A stretch of 64,000 nt of DNA. It comes from Chryseosolibacter sp036402075 (lineage in GTDB: Bacteria > Bacteroidota > Bacteroidia > Cytophagales > Cyclobacteriaceae). The stretch spans positions 4,756-68,755 of the forward strand of contig DASWTP010000151.1 in assembly GCA_036402075.1 (NCBI GenBank), given 5' to 3'. The position numbers were made by a program, and so were the translations under genes. The notes under the pieces were generated by a model, which worked only from the letters and a program-made list of their open reading frames with translations, was not told the origin of the DNA and did no database searches. Shown here one piece after another: positions 52,846 through 61,111 of this stretch. Position 1 is the first letter of the stretch, and every line of letters begins with the position of its first letter.

Positions 52846-53691
52846 TTAAGTGCCCACCAATTCTGGCAGGTTCGTCTTGATCTGCTCGAGAATTTCATCA
52901 TCGAAACGAGCGAGGTAGAGGGTTTTTACCTTCGATAGCTGTTCGACTGTCAGGCCTTTCGCTCCTCTCAGATCAGCTTTATATAAGCTGGCGTTTTCAA
53001 AATCAGCGCCCATCAGGTAACAATTTTGAAGATTCGCCTCCATCAAAAACGCATTGCTGAAGTTCGCCTTAATGAGAAATGCGTTCTCAAACTGTGACTT
53101 GATCAAAAAAGCATCTTTAAAGTTAGCGCCACTCGCATACGCTCCTTTCAGGTTCGTAGAATTCAGATTTGAGTTTTCAAAATTCGTTTGATTCAACCGG
53201 GCATTCTCCAGGTTTGCTTCGATCAGCGATGACTGCGAAACGTTTGATGAATTTAAATTCGAACCGGTAAGGTTACAGTAGTTCAGGTTTGTGCGCGGAA
53301 GATAACAGTTCACCAGGTTGATCTCATGGATCTTGTGGCGGTTCAAGCGCTTGATGTTACCTACTGTACGGAACGCAGCTTCTTCCGATTCCCACAAACG
53401 GAAGTCATCAATCTCGTCTTTGTACGTTCGGATTCGCTGGCGTGTTTCTCCGTTCTTGTTGAGCCAGAAGATCAGGATACCGATCACAGCAATGTCGAAG
53501 ATCATACCGTGCGCTTCGGCAAGAACCTGCTGGATGAAGGTGTCGAAGTCGCGAACGTAATATTTCAAACTCAGGCTTATGACGAGGACAGCCATCACCA
53601 CCAAAACGATAGTGGAAGTCAGCAGCGGCTTCTCAATGATCGAGTTGTAGAACTCGGTCCATTTTTTCATTCTCGTTTGTAAAAAACCCAT
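52846..53691 (-). CDS. Membrane-anchored pentapeptide-repeat protein
   Basis: A 281-residue protein. Two N-terminal helices (PLLTSTIVLVVMAVLVISLS and IFDIAVIGILIFWL) are followed from about residue 125 by some 20 pentapeptide repeats of the A(N/D)(L/F)xx type, for example LNYCNLTGSNLNSSNVSQSS and NLENARLNQTNFENSNLNST. These fold as a right-handed quadrilateral helix. Function is unknown; such proteins can be scaffolds. ATG 53670 (MKKWTEF) is an alternative start. Confidence 0.88.
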   Translation of the reverse strand: MGFLQTRMKKWTEFYNSIIEKPLLTSTIVLVVMAVLVISLSLKYYVRDFDTFIQQVLAEAHGMIFDIAVIGILIFWLNKNGETRQRIRTYKDEIDDFRLWESEEAAFRTVGNIKRLNRHKIHEINLVNCYLPRTNLNYCNLTGSNLNSSNVSQSSLIEANLENARLNQTNFENSNLNSTNLKGAYASGANFKDAFLIKSQFENAFLIKANFSNAFLMEANLQNCYLMGADFENASLYKADLRGAKGLTVEQLSKVKTLYLARFDDEILEQIKTNLPELVGT

Positions 53692-53739
53692 AGCGCAGAC
53701 TTCGTCAGATATTGAAAGTACTAAAAAATCAAATCCAAA

Positions 53740-54675
53740 CTACACATCCAACCGTTTGATTTTCTCCACCAAAGCTACATTAATTTTCACATGCGATTCG
53801 TATGTCCAGCCTGCAATGTGTGGGGTGAATATTACATTAGACCTGCCTTTTAAATTTTCGAAGGCTTGTTTTTGTTCGGGCGAAAGCTTATCCAGCTTTT
53901 CGTTTTCAAGTACGTCAAGCGCTGCCCCGCGCACTTTTCCGCTATCCAGCGCGCGAATCAGTTCTTTTAAGTAAATTATCTCGCCACGTGCGGTGTTCAG
54001 AAGGATGACGCTTTTCTGAAAACGGTTAAGATAGTCGAACGTCACCATTCCTCTCGTTTCCCGCGTCAGCGGAACATGAAAGCTGAGAATATCGGTTTCC
54101 TGGTAAATCTGCTCCATCACTGCTTCGGCACAAGAATCCGATCCAAAGCCAGATTTATATTTATCATACGCCAAAACCTTACATCCAAATCCCACCAAAC
54201 GTTTCGCAAAAGCCTGGCCCATATTTCCATATCCAATCAAACTTATCGTCTTGCCGTTGATCTCCTCACCACGATTGCCTTCGCGTTCCCATGTGTATTC
54301 CCTTACTTGTCTATCACCCCGCGGAATATTCCTCAGCAAACTCAATAATACTCCAATGGTGAACTCACCCACCGCATCACGATTGCCCTCAGCGGCATGG
54401 AGGATCTTTATATTCTTTTCCCTCAGATAATCTACATCAAGATTGTCCACTCCTGCGCCTGCCCTGCCAATGAACCTGACCGTGGGAGCATCGCCAAGCA
54501 GCTCTCGATTGATGCTGGTTTTACTTCGCACGATCAAACCATCATAGTTCGTGTGAATTCTTCTTATTTCATCAGCCGTGATCTCCGGCAAGTAGTCACT
54601 CTCCCAGCCAATTTCCTCGAGAAGCGAAAACAGGCTCGGGTGCATAGAATCAATGATCAAACATTTACGCGCCAT
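53740..54675 (-). CDS. D-isomer specific 2-hydroxyacid dehydrogenase (SerA-like)
   Basis: A 311-residue NAD-dependent enzyme. NAD motif TISLIGYGNMGQAFAKRL; catalytic Arg in ILLNTARGEIIYLKELI; Glu in LDVLENEKLDKLS; His in FTPHIAGWTYES. All three active-site residues are present. Reactions such as 3-phosphoglycerate oxidation are possible, but the ACT regulatory domain of long SerA is missing, so the substrate is not assigned. It overlaps the mgtE stop by one base (TGATG type). Confidence 0.85.
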   Translation of the reverse strand: MARKCLIIDSMHPSLFSLLEEIGWESDYLPEITADEIRRIHTNYDGLIVRSKTSINRELLGDAPTVRFIGRAGAGVDNLDVDYLREKNIKILHAAEGNRDAVGEFTIGVLLSLLRNIPRGDRQVREYTWEREGNRGEEINGKTISLIGYGNMGQAFAKRLVGFGCKVLAYDKYKSGFGSDSCAEAVMEQIYQETDILSFHVPLTRETRGMVTFDYLNRFQKSVILLNTARGEIIYLKELIRALDSGKVRGAALDVLENEKLDKLSPEQKQAFENLKGRSNVIFTPHIAGWTYESHVKINVALVEKIKRLDV

Positions 54676-56036
54676 CAGATCAACATTATACGAACGATTA
54701 AAAAATACAGGCTTAGGCCGAGCAAGTCATTGATCGTAGTAATGAACGGACCTGCTGCGAGAGCAGGATTGAATCCAAAACGATTCAGCAAAAGTGGCGT
54801 GATCGTGCCGATGAAGGAAGCAAACACAACGACACTGAAAAGTGCAATGGCAACCACCGTTGACAATTCATATTCTCCAAAAAGCACGATGTTCGCCAGG
54901 AGCACAATCACCGACAGAAAAAGACCGTTGAGAATGGCCACGAAAAATACTTTCACCAGGCGTTTCCACAATCCTTCGTCAACAAAATTCGGGTTCGCGA
55001 GACTTTGTACAATCAGGGAAGACGATTGAATGCCTACGTTCCCACCGGTGGCCTGAATGAGCGGAACAAAAAACGCGATGGCGGTGAGCGACATCAGCTG
55101 CGCTTCAAACAGGCCCATGAACTTCGCGTTCATAAGTCCACCAATAATACCGATCAGCAACCAGGGTAAACGAGCCCGTGTATTTCTCCACACGCTGTCA
55201 TCTTCCTCCACGTCTTCGCTGATACCGGTCATTGCCTGACGTTCCTCTTCGGCCTGCTCGGTAATTACGTCTACTACGTCATCAATGGTAATTCTTCCTA
55301 CGAGCTGGCCCGTGACGTTCACCACCGGAATCGATTCAAGATCGTAACGCGACATGATTTCGGCCACTTCCCGATCTTCGAGATAGGTTTCAACGGCAAC
55401 AATATCCTTCTCGCAGATGTCTCCAACAACCGTGCGCGCATCAGACACAATGAGATCCTGGAGGGCTACGCGCCCAATTAATTTGTCATCATTGTCAACG
55501 ACATAGACCGCATAGAACTTCGACACGTTTTCGGCTTGCTTGCGAATTTCATCCACGCATTGCACCACAGTCCAGTGCTGCCGTGCTTTGATGAGTTCTT
55601 TCGCCATCAAGCCACCAGCAACGTTTTCTTCGTAGCGAAGGAGTTCCGTCACCTGGACTTTTAATTCAGTATCAAGACCGGATAATACTTCCTCCCGTTC
55701 TTTTACCGGAAGTTCATGAAGGATATCAGCTGTATCATCAGAAGCAAGCTGGTTGAGAAAAGTTGAAATCTCACCAGGCTGATAGATCTTAAGGTAATTT
55801 TTTCGCGTTTCAGGATCGAGGTCGGAAATAATTTCCGCCTGAAGTTCAAGCGGAAGCAGGTCCATGACGTACTTGGACTCTTCTGCGTTGAACTCATACA
55901 ACAGCGAAGTGATGTCAGCAGCCTTGATGCCATCAAGTGTCTCACGAATGAACACAGCATCACGCTGATCCAGTGCTTCCTGGAACCGGTCTCTAAACTC
56001 CTTGGTCAGCTCAAATTCAACTACGGGTTCCTCCAC
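54675..56036 (-). CDS. mgtE: Magnesium transporter MgtE
   Basis: A 453-residue inner-membrane Mg2+ channel. The N-domain is a superhelix (ADITSLLYEFNAEESKYVMD, STFLNQLASDDTADILHELP), followed by two CBS domains (LMAKELIKARQHWTVVQCVD and SRYDLESIPVVNVTGQLVGR) and a five-helix pore region containing FVPLIQATGGNVGIQSSSL and NRFGFNPALAAGPFITTIND. All regulatory domains are present. It overlaps rsmA by 20 bp. Confidence 0.95.
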   Translation of the reverse strand: MEEPVVEFELTKEFRDRFQEALDQRDAVFIRETLDGIKAADITSLLYEFNAEESKYVMDLLPLELQAEIISDLDPETRKNYLKIYQPGEISTFLNQLASDDTADILHELPVKEREEVLSGLDTELKVQVTELLRYEENVAGGLMAKELIKARQHWTVVQCVDEIRKQAENVSKFYAVYVVDNDDKLIGRVALQDLIVSDARTVVGDICEKDIVAVETYLEDREVAEIMSRYDLESIPVVNVTGQLVGRITIDDVVDVITEQAEEERQAMTGISEDVEEDDSVWRNTRARLPWLLIGIIGGLMNAKFMGLFEAQLMSLTAIAFFVPLIQATGGNVGIQSSSLIVQSLANPNFVDEGLWKRLVKVFFVAILNGLFLSVIVLLANIVLFGEYELSTVVAIALFSVVVFASFIGTITPLLLNRFGFNPALAAGPFITTINDLLGLSLYFLIVRIMLI

Positions 56037-56829
56037 GATGTTCCTCGATTAATCTGGTCAGCGAAATAAAATCTTCTACCGAAAGCTGCTCAGCACGCTT
56101 ATCCATAATGGGAAGAGCCGCTACTTCGGCAGCCAAATTTAGATTTTTTAGAGCGTTGCGCAAGGTCTTACGCCTGGTATTGAAGCCCTGTTTCACCACT
56201 TGCACAAACAATTCTTCATTACAGCCAAGTTGTGAACGTTGATTGCGTGTTAACCTGATAACCGCGGACATTACTTTCGGTGGTGGGGTGAATGCTCCCG
56301 GCCCGACCTTAAACAGGTACTGAATATCATAGTAGGCTTGTAAAAGGACGCTCAAGATTCCATAGGTCTTTGTACCGTGCGGTTCGGCAATACGGTCAGC
56401 TACTTCTTTCTGCAACATGCAAACCACCTGCGACACACGGTCACGGTTCTCCAATACTTTGAAGAAGATCTGCGATGAGATGTTGTACGGAAAGTTCCCG
56501 ATGATAGCGAATGAGGCAGGGAAAACGTCTGCGAGCTCAAGCTTAAGGAAGTCGCCCTCAATGATGCGGCCTTCCAGGGCTTTGTAATTCGATTTCAGGT
56601 ATGCAACCGAGTCGCGGTCAATCTCGATCACTTTGAGATCAATCGAATTTTTATCAATCAGGTATTTCGTGAGCACACCCATACCTGGACCTATTTCTAA
56701 GACGGAAGTAGTTTTCGTTCCATCGAGCTCCAGCCCGTTCACAATCTTTTGTGCGGCAGCCTGATCGTGAAGAAAGTGCTGGCCCAGTGACTTCTTCGGT
56801 CTTACCTTATCCCCTTTGTATACCTTCAT
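56017..56829 (-). CDS. rsmA: 16S rRNA dimethyladenosine transferase
   Basis: A 270-residue SAM-dependent enzyme (KsgA) dimethylating two adjacent adenines in helix 45 of 16S rRNA. Motifs: RPKKSLGQHFLHDQ, SVLEIGPGMGVLTKYL for SAM, and the catalytic IIGNFPYNISSQIFF (N-F-P-Y, usually N-L-P-Y). A C-terminal helical domain follows (FNTRRKTLRNALKNL). It is divergent from pdxA, a common neighbour of rsmA in many genomes. Confidence 0.96.
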   Translation of the reverse strand: MKVYKGDKVRPKKSLGQHFLHDQAAAQKIVNGLELDGTKTTSVLEIGPGMGVLTKYLIDKNSIDLKVIEIDRDSVAYLKSNYKALEGRIIEGDFLKLELADVFPASFAIIGNFPYNISSQIFFKVLENRDRVSQVVCMLQKEVADRIAEPHGTKTYGILSVLLQAYYDIQYLFKVGPGAFTPPPKVMSAVIRLTRNQRSQLGCNEELFVQVVKQGFNTRRKTLRNALKNLNLAAEVAALPIMDKRAEQLSVEDFISLTRLIEEHRGGTRS

Positions 56830-56912
56830 TTCGGTTTGAATTTCAGCCCGTATTTCCGCGAATCCAAAAAATCCTGATATTTTTCGTTAATTCGCAGCAT
56901 TCAATCTTAACA

Positions 56913-57929
56913 ATGACTCAACAAAAACCACGCATTGGTATCACCCTGGGAGATCCCAACGGTATCGGACCCGAGGTCGTTATCAAAGCTCTAGCGGATA
57001 CAAGGATTCTTGGGCTTTTCACTCCGGTTGTATATGGATCTGCTAAAGTGATCTCGCATTATAAAAAAATCTTGAACATTGAAGAGTTCAATTACTCACA
57101 GGTGCGCAACAAGGGTCAGCTGGCGCATAAGAACATCAATGTAGTGAACTGTTGGGAAGAGACGCTCGAAGTAGCTCCGGGAAAAGGATCAGCGGAGAGT
57201 GGCAAAGCAGCTTTCACTGCGCTAAAAGCGGCATGCGAAGATTTAAAGGACGGCCATCTCGATGCGATGGTCACTGCCCCTATCGACAAGAAACTGATTC
57301 ATAGTGCTGAATTTCCATTCAAGGGTCACACCGAATACCTCACGCAGTTTTTTGGCGCGAAAGACAGCCTGATGTTTATGGTGAGCGACAAACTCAAAGT
57401 CGGCCTGGTAACCGAGCACGTGCCCGTGAACCAGGTTTCTTCCCTTCTTACCAAAGAGCGGATAGAAAGCAAGCTTAACCTGATGGAAAGCTCCCTGAAA
57501 AAAGACTTTGGGATTGTGAAGCCGAAGATCGCTGTGCTTGGACTTAACCCGCACGCTGGAGATAACGGTCTGATCGGCCAGGAGGACGAGCAGATTCTTA
57601 AGGCCGTGATCAATGAGAATCGCGGCAAGGGACGTCTTGTGTTCGGGCCTTTCCCGGCCGATGGTTTCTTTGGCGCAGCGCAGTACCTGAAGTATGATGG
57701 AGTCCTTGCTATGTATCACGACCAGGGATTGATTCCATTCAAGTCCATCGCTTTTGAGGATGGTGTGAATTATACAGCCGGGCTGCCGGTAGTTCGAACC
57801 TCGCCCGATCATGGAACTGCGTTCGCCATAGCAGGAAAGAACCAGGCTCACGAGAGTTCGCTGCGTGAAGCGATTTACCGGGCTGGTGATATTGTTAAGA
57901 GCAGGATGGAGCCGTCCAAAGAAAAATAA
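56913..57929 (+). CDS. pdxA: 4-hydroxythreonine-4-phosphate dehydrogenase
   Basis: A 338-residue enzyme of pyridoxal phosphate synthesis. N-terminal ITLGDPNGIGPEVVIKAL, metal-binding His in FKGHTEYLTQFF, LGLNPHAGDNGLIGQEDE, and YHDQGLIPFKSIAFEDGVNY with TSPDHGTAFAIAGK. The frame opens at 56751 within rsmA, but ATG 56913 is the natural start. Length matches the family. Confidence 0.96.
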   Translation: MTQQKPRIGITLGDPNGIGPEVVIKALADTRILGLFTPVVYGSAKVISHYKKILNIEEFNYSQVRNKGQLAHKNINVVNCWEETLEVAPGKGSAESGKAAFTALKAACEDLKDGHLDAMVTAPIDKKLIHSAEFPFKGHTEYLTQFFGAKDSLMFMVSDKLKVGLVTEHVPVNQVSSLLTKERIESKLNLMESSLKKDFGIVKPKIAVLGLNPHAGDNGLIGQEDEQILKAVINENRGKGRLVFGPFPADGFFGAAQYLKYDGVLAMYHDQGLIPFKSIAFEDGVNYTAGLPVVRTSPDHGTAFAIAGKNQAHESSLREAIYRAGDIVKSRMEPSKEK

Positions 57930-57992
57930 CCTTTATTGGGTATGCAATTCTACCATTTAACTGCTGTATGCTTCAAACAAAGGTTTATTTTC

Positions 57993-58000
57993 TAAATTTG
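57993..58000 (+). promoter_or_regulatory. -7 box before the TerB-like gene
   Basis: TAAATTTG matches TAnnTTTG and lies 19 bp before ATG 58020. No clear -33 TTTG is seen. Confidence 0.5.
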
Positions 58001-58019
58001 GCTTCAAGTAATCGTTGAA

Positions 58020-58409
58020 ATGGATATTGTCACCAAAAAGCAACTTAATATTTTAATTCAGCTGGCCGAAGCCGATAAACATTTTGCGAAAGCGGAACGT
58101 GAGATGATTTTCAAGATTGCCAAAGACCGGAACTTTCCGGAAGACATGGTGAACGACCTTATCCGTAACCCGGAACCTATAGACACTTTAGGCGCGCTCT
58201 CTTACGATCAAAAATTCGAATACCTTCTTTCAACCATCGAACTCGTTTTTGCCGACCATAACGTTTTTGAAAGCGAAATCATTTTTTGTAAGAACATTGC
58301 TATCAAACTTGGCTTTAAAAAAGGCGTTGTTGACTTTGTCATCGAGAATTACGGCAAGAAGAGCCGTGACGAATTCAAGCAGCATTTGCTGAAGGAGTTT
58401 GTTGTCTAG
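58020..58409 (+). CDS. TerB-like protein
   Basis: A 129-residue all-helical acidic protein: LAEADKHFAKAEREMIFKIA, then LSTIELVFADHNVFESEIIF and CKNIAIKLGFKKGVVDFVIE, the two-repeat pattern of TerB-like domains (A-x-A-D-G/K-x-x-x-x-E). There are no other tellurite-resistance genes nearby, so a role in tellurite resistance should not be assumed. TerB domains occur in many contexts and may bind metals. Confidence 0.75.
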   Translation: MDIVTKKQLNILIQLAEADKHFAKAEREMIFKIAKDRNFPEDMVNDLIRNPEPIDTLGALSYDQKFEYLLSTIELVFADHNVFESEIIFCKNIAIKLGFKKGVVDFVIENYGKKSRDEFKQHLLKEFVV

Positions 58410-58485
58410 CTAAGAGCATCTCCTATGCTTGGAGGGGTAAAAGCGTCAAATCGCGCGTGACTCGATATCTTCGTAAAAAAGCAAA

Positions 58486-58713
58486 GTGCCTTTAGACGAA
58501 AAAATTAAGGAGACGGTCAAATTGAACATAGAATTGATGAAAATCATCGCTATCCTTTTTGCCGGAACTGTAGGTGGCGTTAGTTCGTTAATTGTGAAAG
58601 GGTGGTCGAGTGCCAGAGAAGTGATGATAATTGCAATCGGCATTATTGTTTTTGTCGGCCTGGGAATTGCATTCATTAATGTCTTTAGAAATACGAAAAG
58701 CCTGTTAAAATGA
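58486..58713 (+). CDS. 75-residue membrane protein
   Basis: It starts at GTG 58486 (an internal ATG at 58537 is possible). After a charged segment PLDEKIKETVKLNIELMKII come two hydrophobic helices, AILFAGTVGGVSSLIV and VMIIAIGIIVFVGLGIAFIN. It overlaps the following small membrane-protein gene by ATGA. Together they may form a small membrane complex; no family is known to me. Confidence 0.6.
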   Translation: MPLDEKIKETVKLNIELMKIIAILFAGTVGGVSSLIVKGWSSAREVMIIAIGIIVFVGLGIAFINVFRNTKSLLK

Positions 58714-58844
58714 AACTGACAATATTGGAGGGCACCTTATTAATCTGCTTTTTCGTAGGAGCTATGATTCCGGTGGTTTCGGGCATCGTTTACTTCATTA
58801 AGGAAAACAACCGACTGGAAAAATCTCAGCACCTGAAGAAGTAG
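58710..58844 (+). CDS. 44-residue single-pass membrane protein
   Basis: ATG 58710 overlaps the previous stop (ATGA) and the frame ends TAG 58842-58844. One hydrophobic stretch (TLLICFFVGAMIPVVSGIVY) is followed by a charged tail FIKENNRLEKSQHLKK. The stop-start overlap is the main evidence that it is expressed, as partner of the preceding membrane protein. Confidence 0.55.
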   Translation: MKLTILEGTLLICFFVGAMIPVVSGIVYFIKENNRLEKSQHLKK

Positions 58845-58913
58845 CATTTGCCCGGTTGCGTTTTACGCTTATTTAGCCCCTTTTCGGGCCGAAATCTTCA
58901 TTTTTCCATTTCT

Positions 58914-58946
58914 TTTGCGGTTTCTCCACATTTTTTCTAAATTTGC
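58914..58946 (+). promoter_or_regulatory. Promoter of the DUF177-rpmF cluster
   Basis: TTTG at 58914-58917 and TAAATTTGC at 58938-58946 are 20 nt apart: a textbook Bacteroidota promoter. The DUF177 ATG is 35 bp further on. Confidence 0.8.
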
Positions 58947-58980
58947 CGACTTATTTTAAAAAGCCTGGTGTTGGATTGAA

Positions 58981-59502
58981 ATGAAGGCATTTAAGATCAA
59001 TATCATTGGCCTGAGCAATAAGGAACATCAATTTGACTATCATATTGGTGAGGAGTTCTTCAGGCATTATGGAAATGGAATTGTTTCCGAAGGCGAGTTG
59101 GATGTAGTGGTTACGCTTGACAAGCGCGAAACCATGATTGAAACCAGGTTTGAAATAAGCGGCAAGGTAAAACTGATCTGCGACCGAAGTTTGGATCCAT
59201 TTCAGTATCCGCTGAAGATTGACAAGAGGGTAATTTTCAAGTTTGGAGATGCTGACGAAGAATTAAGTGACGAGATCATCATGATCCACCGAGATTCTGA
59301 CAGCCTTGAACTAGGACAATACATTTACGAGTTCATTGGACTCGCAATACCGATGAAAAAGCTTCACCCCCGTTATGAGGGCGAGCTTGATCTCGAAGAC
59401 GATTCTGAAGGTAAGATCATTTATACTTCCGGAGGCGACTCGGAAGATCGGGATGACGAAGACATTGACCCACGTTGGGAGCAATTAAAAAAATTAAAAT
59501 AA
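58981..59502 (+). CDS. DUF177 (YceD) family protein
   Basis: A 173-residue protein of the family always found in front of rpmF. N-terminal FKINIIGLSNKEHQFDYHIG; middle EISGKVKLICDRSLDPFQYP with the conserved C-D-R/C-L motif; then YIYEFIGLAIPMKKLHP, a close match to the family's L-P motif. It is thought to take part in 23S rRNA maturation in other bacteria. The C-terminus is acidic. It forms an operon with rpmF (12 bp gap). Confidence 0.9.
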   Translation: MKAFKINIIGLSNKEHQFDYHIGEEFFRHYGNGIVSEGELDVVVTLDKRETMIETRFEISGKVKLICDRSLDPFQYPLKIDKRVIFKFGDADEELSDEIIMIHRDSDSLELGQYIYEFIGLAIPMKKLHPRYEGELDLEDDSEGKIIYTSGGDSEDRDDEDIDPRWEQLKKLK

Positions 59503-59514
59503 ACTGTTGTTGAT

Positions 59515-59706
59515 ATGCCAAATCCGAAACGAAAAACCTCGAAAACCAGACGGGATAAGAGAAGAACACACTATAAAGCATTTGCTAAAGAACTAGCTGT
59601 AGATGCTACAACAGGTGAACACCACCTTCCACACCGTGCATACTGGCACGAAGGAAAACTTTACTTTAAGGGTAAGGTTGTGATGGAAAAAGAAGTGCTC
59701 GCATAA
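59515..59706 (+). CDS. rpmF: 50S ribosomal protein bL32 (zinc-free form)
   Basis: A 63-residue protein: PNPKRKTSKTRRDKRRTHYK is the L32 signature. The four zinc-binding Cys of the C+ form are absent; the region reads TTGEHHLPHRAYWHEGKLYF. This Cys-free form is common in Bacteroidota. In many bacteria plsX lies between rpmF and fabH; here there is only a spacer of about 180 bp. Confidence 0.96.
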   Translation: MPNPKRKTSKTRRDKRRTHYKAFAKELAVDATTGEHHLPHRAYWHEGKLYFKGKVVMEKEVLA

Positions 59707-59884
59707 TGCATTACATCCACACATCGCATAAAAGTGTGTGTTCTGCTAATCACTGCAGGGGCAATAAACCAACTGTAGTTTAGTTAGCTGAGATATAAAA
59801 ATTTGCTCGGGGGAATCCGGGCATTTTTCATTTATACGATCCGCCACGCCAGGCGCGGTGGGATCACAAGAACAAAATCAAACT

Positions 59885-60883
59885 ATGAGAAAAGTAAGAG
59901 CTGCCATTACGGGTGTTGGTGGATATGTACCTGACTACGTGTTAACCAACAAGGAACTCGAGACAATGGTAGAAACGACAGACGAATGGATCACCACGCG
60001 CACTGGAATTAAAGAGCGAAGAATTCTGAAAGGTGAAAACCAAGGCGTTTCTGTCCTCGGCATCAATGCTGTTAAAGATCTACTGGCGAAAACCAAGGTT
60101 GACCCAAAAGAGATCGATCTGATCATCTTCGCAACCGTTACGGCAGACATGACCTTCCCCGCGACAGCTAATATTGTTGCTACCGCTGTGGGCGCAACAA
60201 ACGCGTGGAGTTACGACATGGGCGCTGCGTGTTCCGGTTTTCTTTTCGGATTAACAACCGGAGCAAGTTTCATCGAGTCAGGCATGTACAAGAAAGTGAT
60301 TGTGATTGGTGGCGATAAAATGTCAGCCATTCTCGATTATACCGACCGCACCACATGCATCATCTTTGGCGATGGCGCAGGTGCCGTATTACTTGAACCA
60401 ACCACAGAGGATGTGGGTGTAATGGATTCCATCCTCAAGAGCGATGGCTCAGGCGAAAGCTACCTCCACATGAAAGCCGGTGGAAGTCGCAGGCCGGCTT
60501 CAGTTGAGACGGTAAGTGCACGCCAGCATTTCGTATACCAGGAAGGGTCTGCCGTCTTCAAGTTTGCCGTAACCAATATGGCAGACGTATCCGCTCAGAT
60601 TGCAGAACGCAACAACCTGACACCGGAAACTATTTCATGGCTCGCACCTCACCAGGCTAACAAGAGAATCATCGATGCCACCGCGAATCGCGTAGGCATT
60701 GGCGAAGACAAAGTGATGATGAACATCGAACGTTACGGCAACACTACAGCCGGAACAATTCCACTGCTTCTTTGGGACTATGAAAAGAAACTAAAGAAAG
60801 GCGATAACATTATCATGGCTGCGTTCGGTGGCGGGTTTACATGGGGTGCCGTGTACGTTAAGTGGGCGTACGATAGTAAATAG
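59885..60883 (+). CDS. fabH: Beta-ketoacyl-ACP synthase III
   Basis: A 332-residue enzyme starting fatty-acid synthesis by condensing acetyl- or branched acyl-CoA with malonyl-ACP. The catalytic triad is visible: Cys in DMGAACSGFLFGL, His in WLAPHQANKRI, Asn in ERYGNTTAGTIPLLL. An in-frame GTG lies at 59858, but ATG 59885 (MRKVRAAITGVGGY) fits the family; a GC-rich hairpin CCACGCC/GGCGCGGTGG covers the GTG (59845-59862) and could affect translation. The last codons and stop are part of repeat element E. Confidence 0.96.
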   Translation: MRKVRAAITGVGGYVPDYVLTNKELETMVETTDEWITTRTGIKERRILKGENQGVSVLGINAVKDLLAKTKVDPKEIDLIIFATVTADMTFPATANIVATAVGATNAWSYDMGAACSGFLFGLTTGASFIESGMYKKVIVIGGDKMSAILDYTDRTTCIIFGDGAGAVLLEPTTEDVGVMDSILKSDGSGESYLHMKAGGSRRPASVETVSARQHFVYQEGSAVFKFAVTNMADVSAQIAERNNLTPETISWLAPHQANKRIIDATANRVGIGEDKVMMNIERYGNTTAGTIPLLLWDYEKKLKKGDNIIMAAFGGGFTWGAVYVKWAYDSK

Positions 60884-61000
60884 TAAATAGTCACTAGTCA
60901 TTAGTCATTAGTAAAGAGCATTGGGGATTAGGCATTAAGAAATTAGTGAATCAGTGATCGCAACAGTTTTGGAGTTTTGGAATTTGGATCTTGGAATTTT
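60874..61000. repeat. Heptamer array element E, overlapping the fabH stop
   Basis: Six 7-bp words in phase: TAGTAAA, TAGTAAA, TAGTCAC, TAGTCAT, TAGTCAT, TAGTAAA (60874-60915). The second word's TAG is the fabH stop codon, so the array begins inside the coding region. Less regular words of type GCATTAG/GAATTAG follow to about 60955, then GTTTTGG, AGTTTTGG, AATTTGG, ATCTTGG (60966-60994). No clear mirrored partner is seen. Confidence 0.7.
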
Positions 61001-61111
61001 GTCTCACGGAAGAGCATAGTAAGTGAGACTGAGCCTTACTCAAAGACTGTTCATCGCGTAACTTGTATTTAATTGAGGTATTTGTAACTTAAAGTCGTTT
61101 TATAAAATTTT

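Noticed and set aside
53740..54675. Naming the hydroxyacid dehydrogenase serA
   Set aside because: It lacks the ACT domain, and there is no serine-pathway neighbour; the substrate is not determined.
58020..58409. Tellurite-resistance function for the TerB-like gene
   Set aside because: No terC, terD or other ter genes are present; the domain alone does not support that role.
59845..59862. GC-rich hairpin before fabH considered as a terminator or riboswitch
   Set aside because: There is no T-run after it and no match to a known riboswitch; it is only noted as a possible translation effect.
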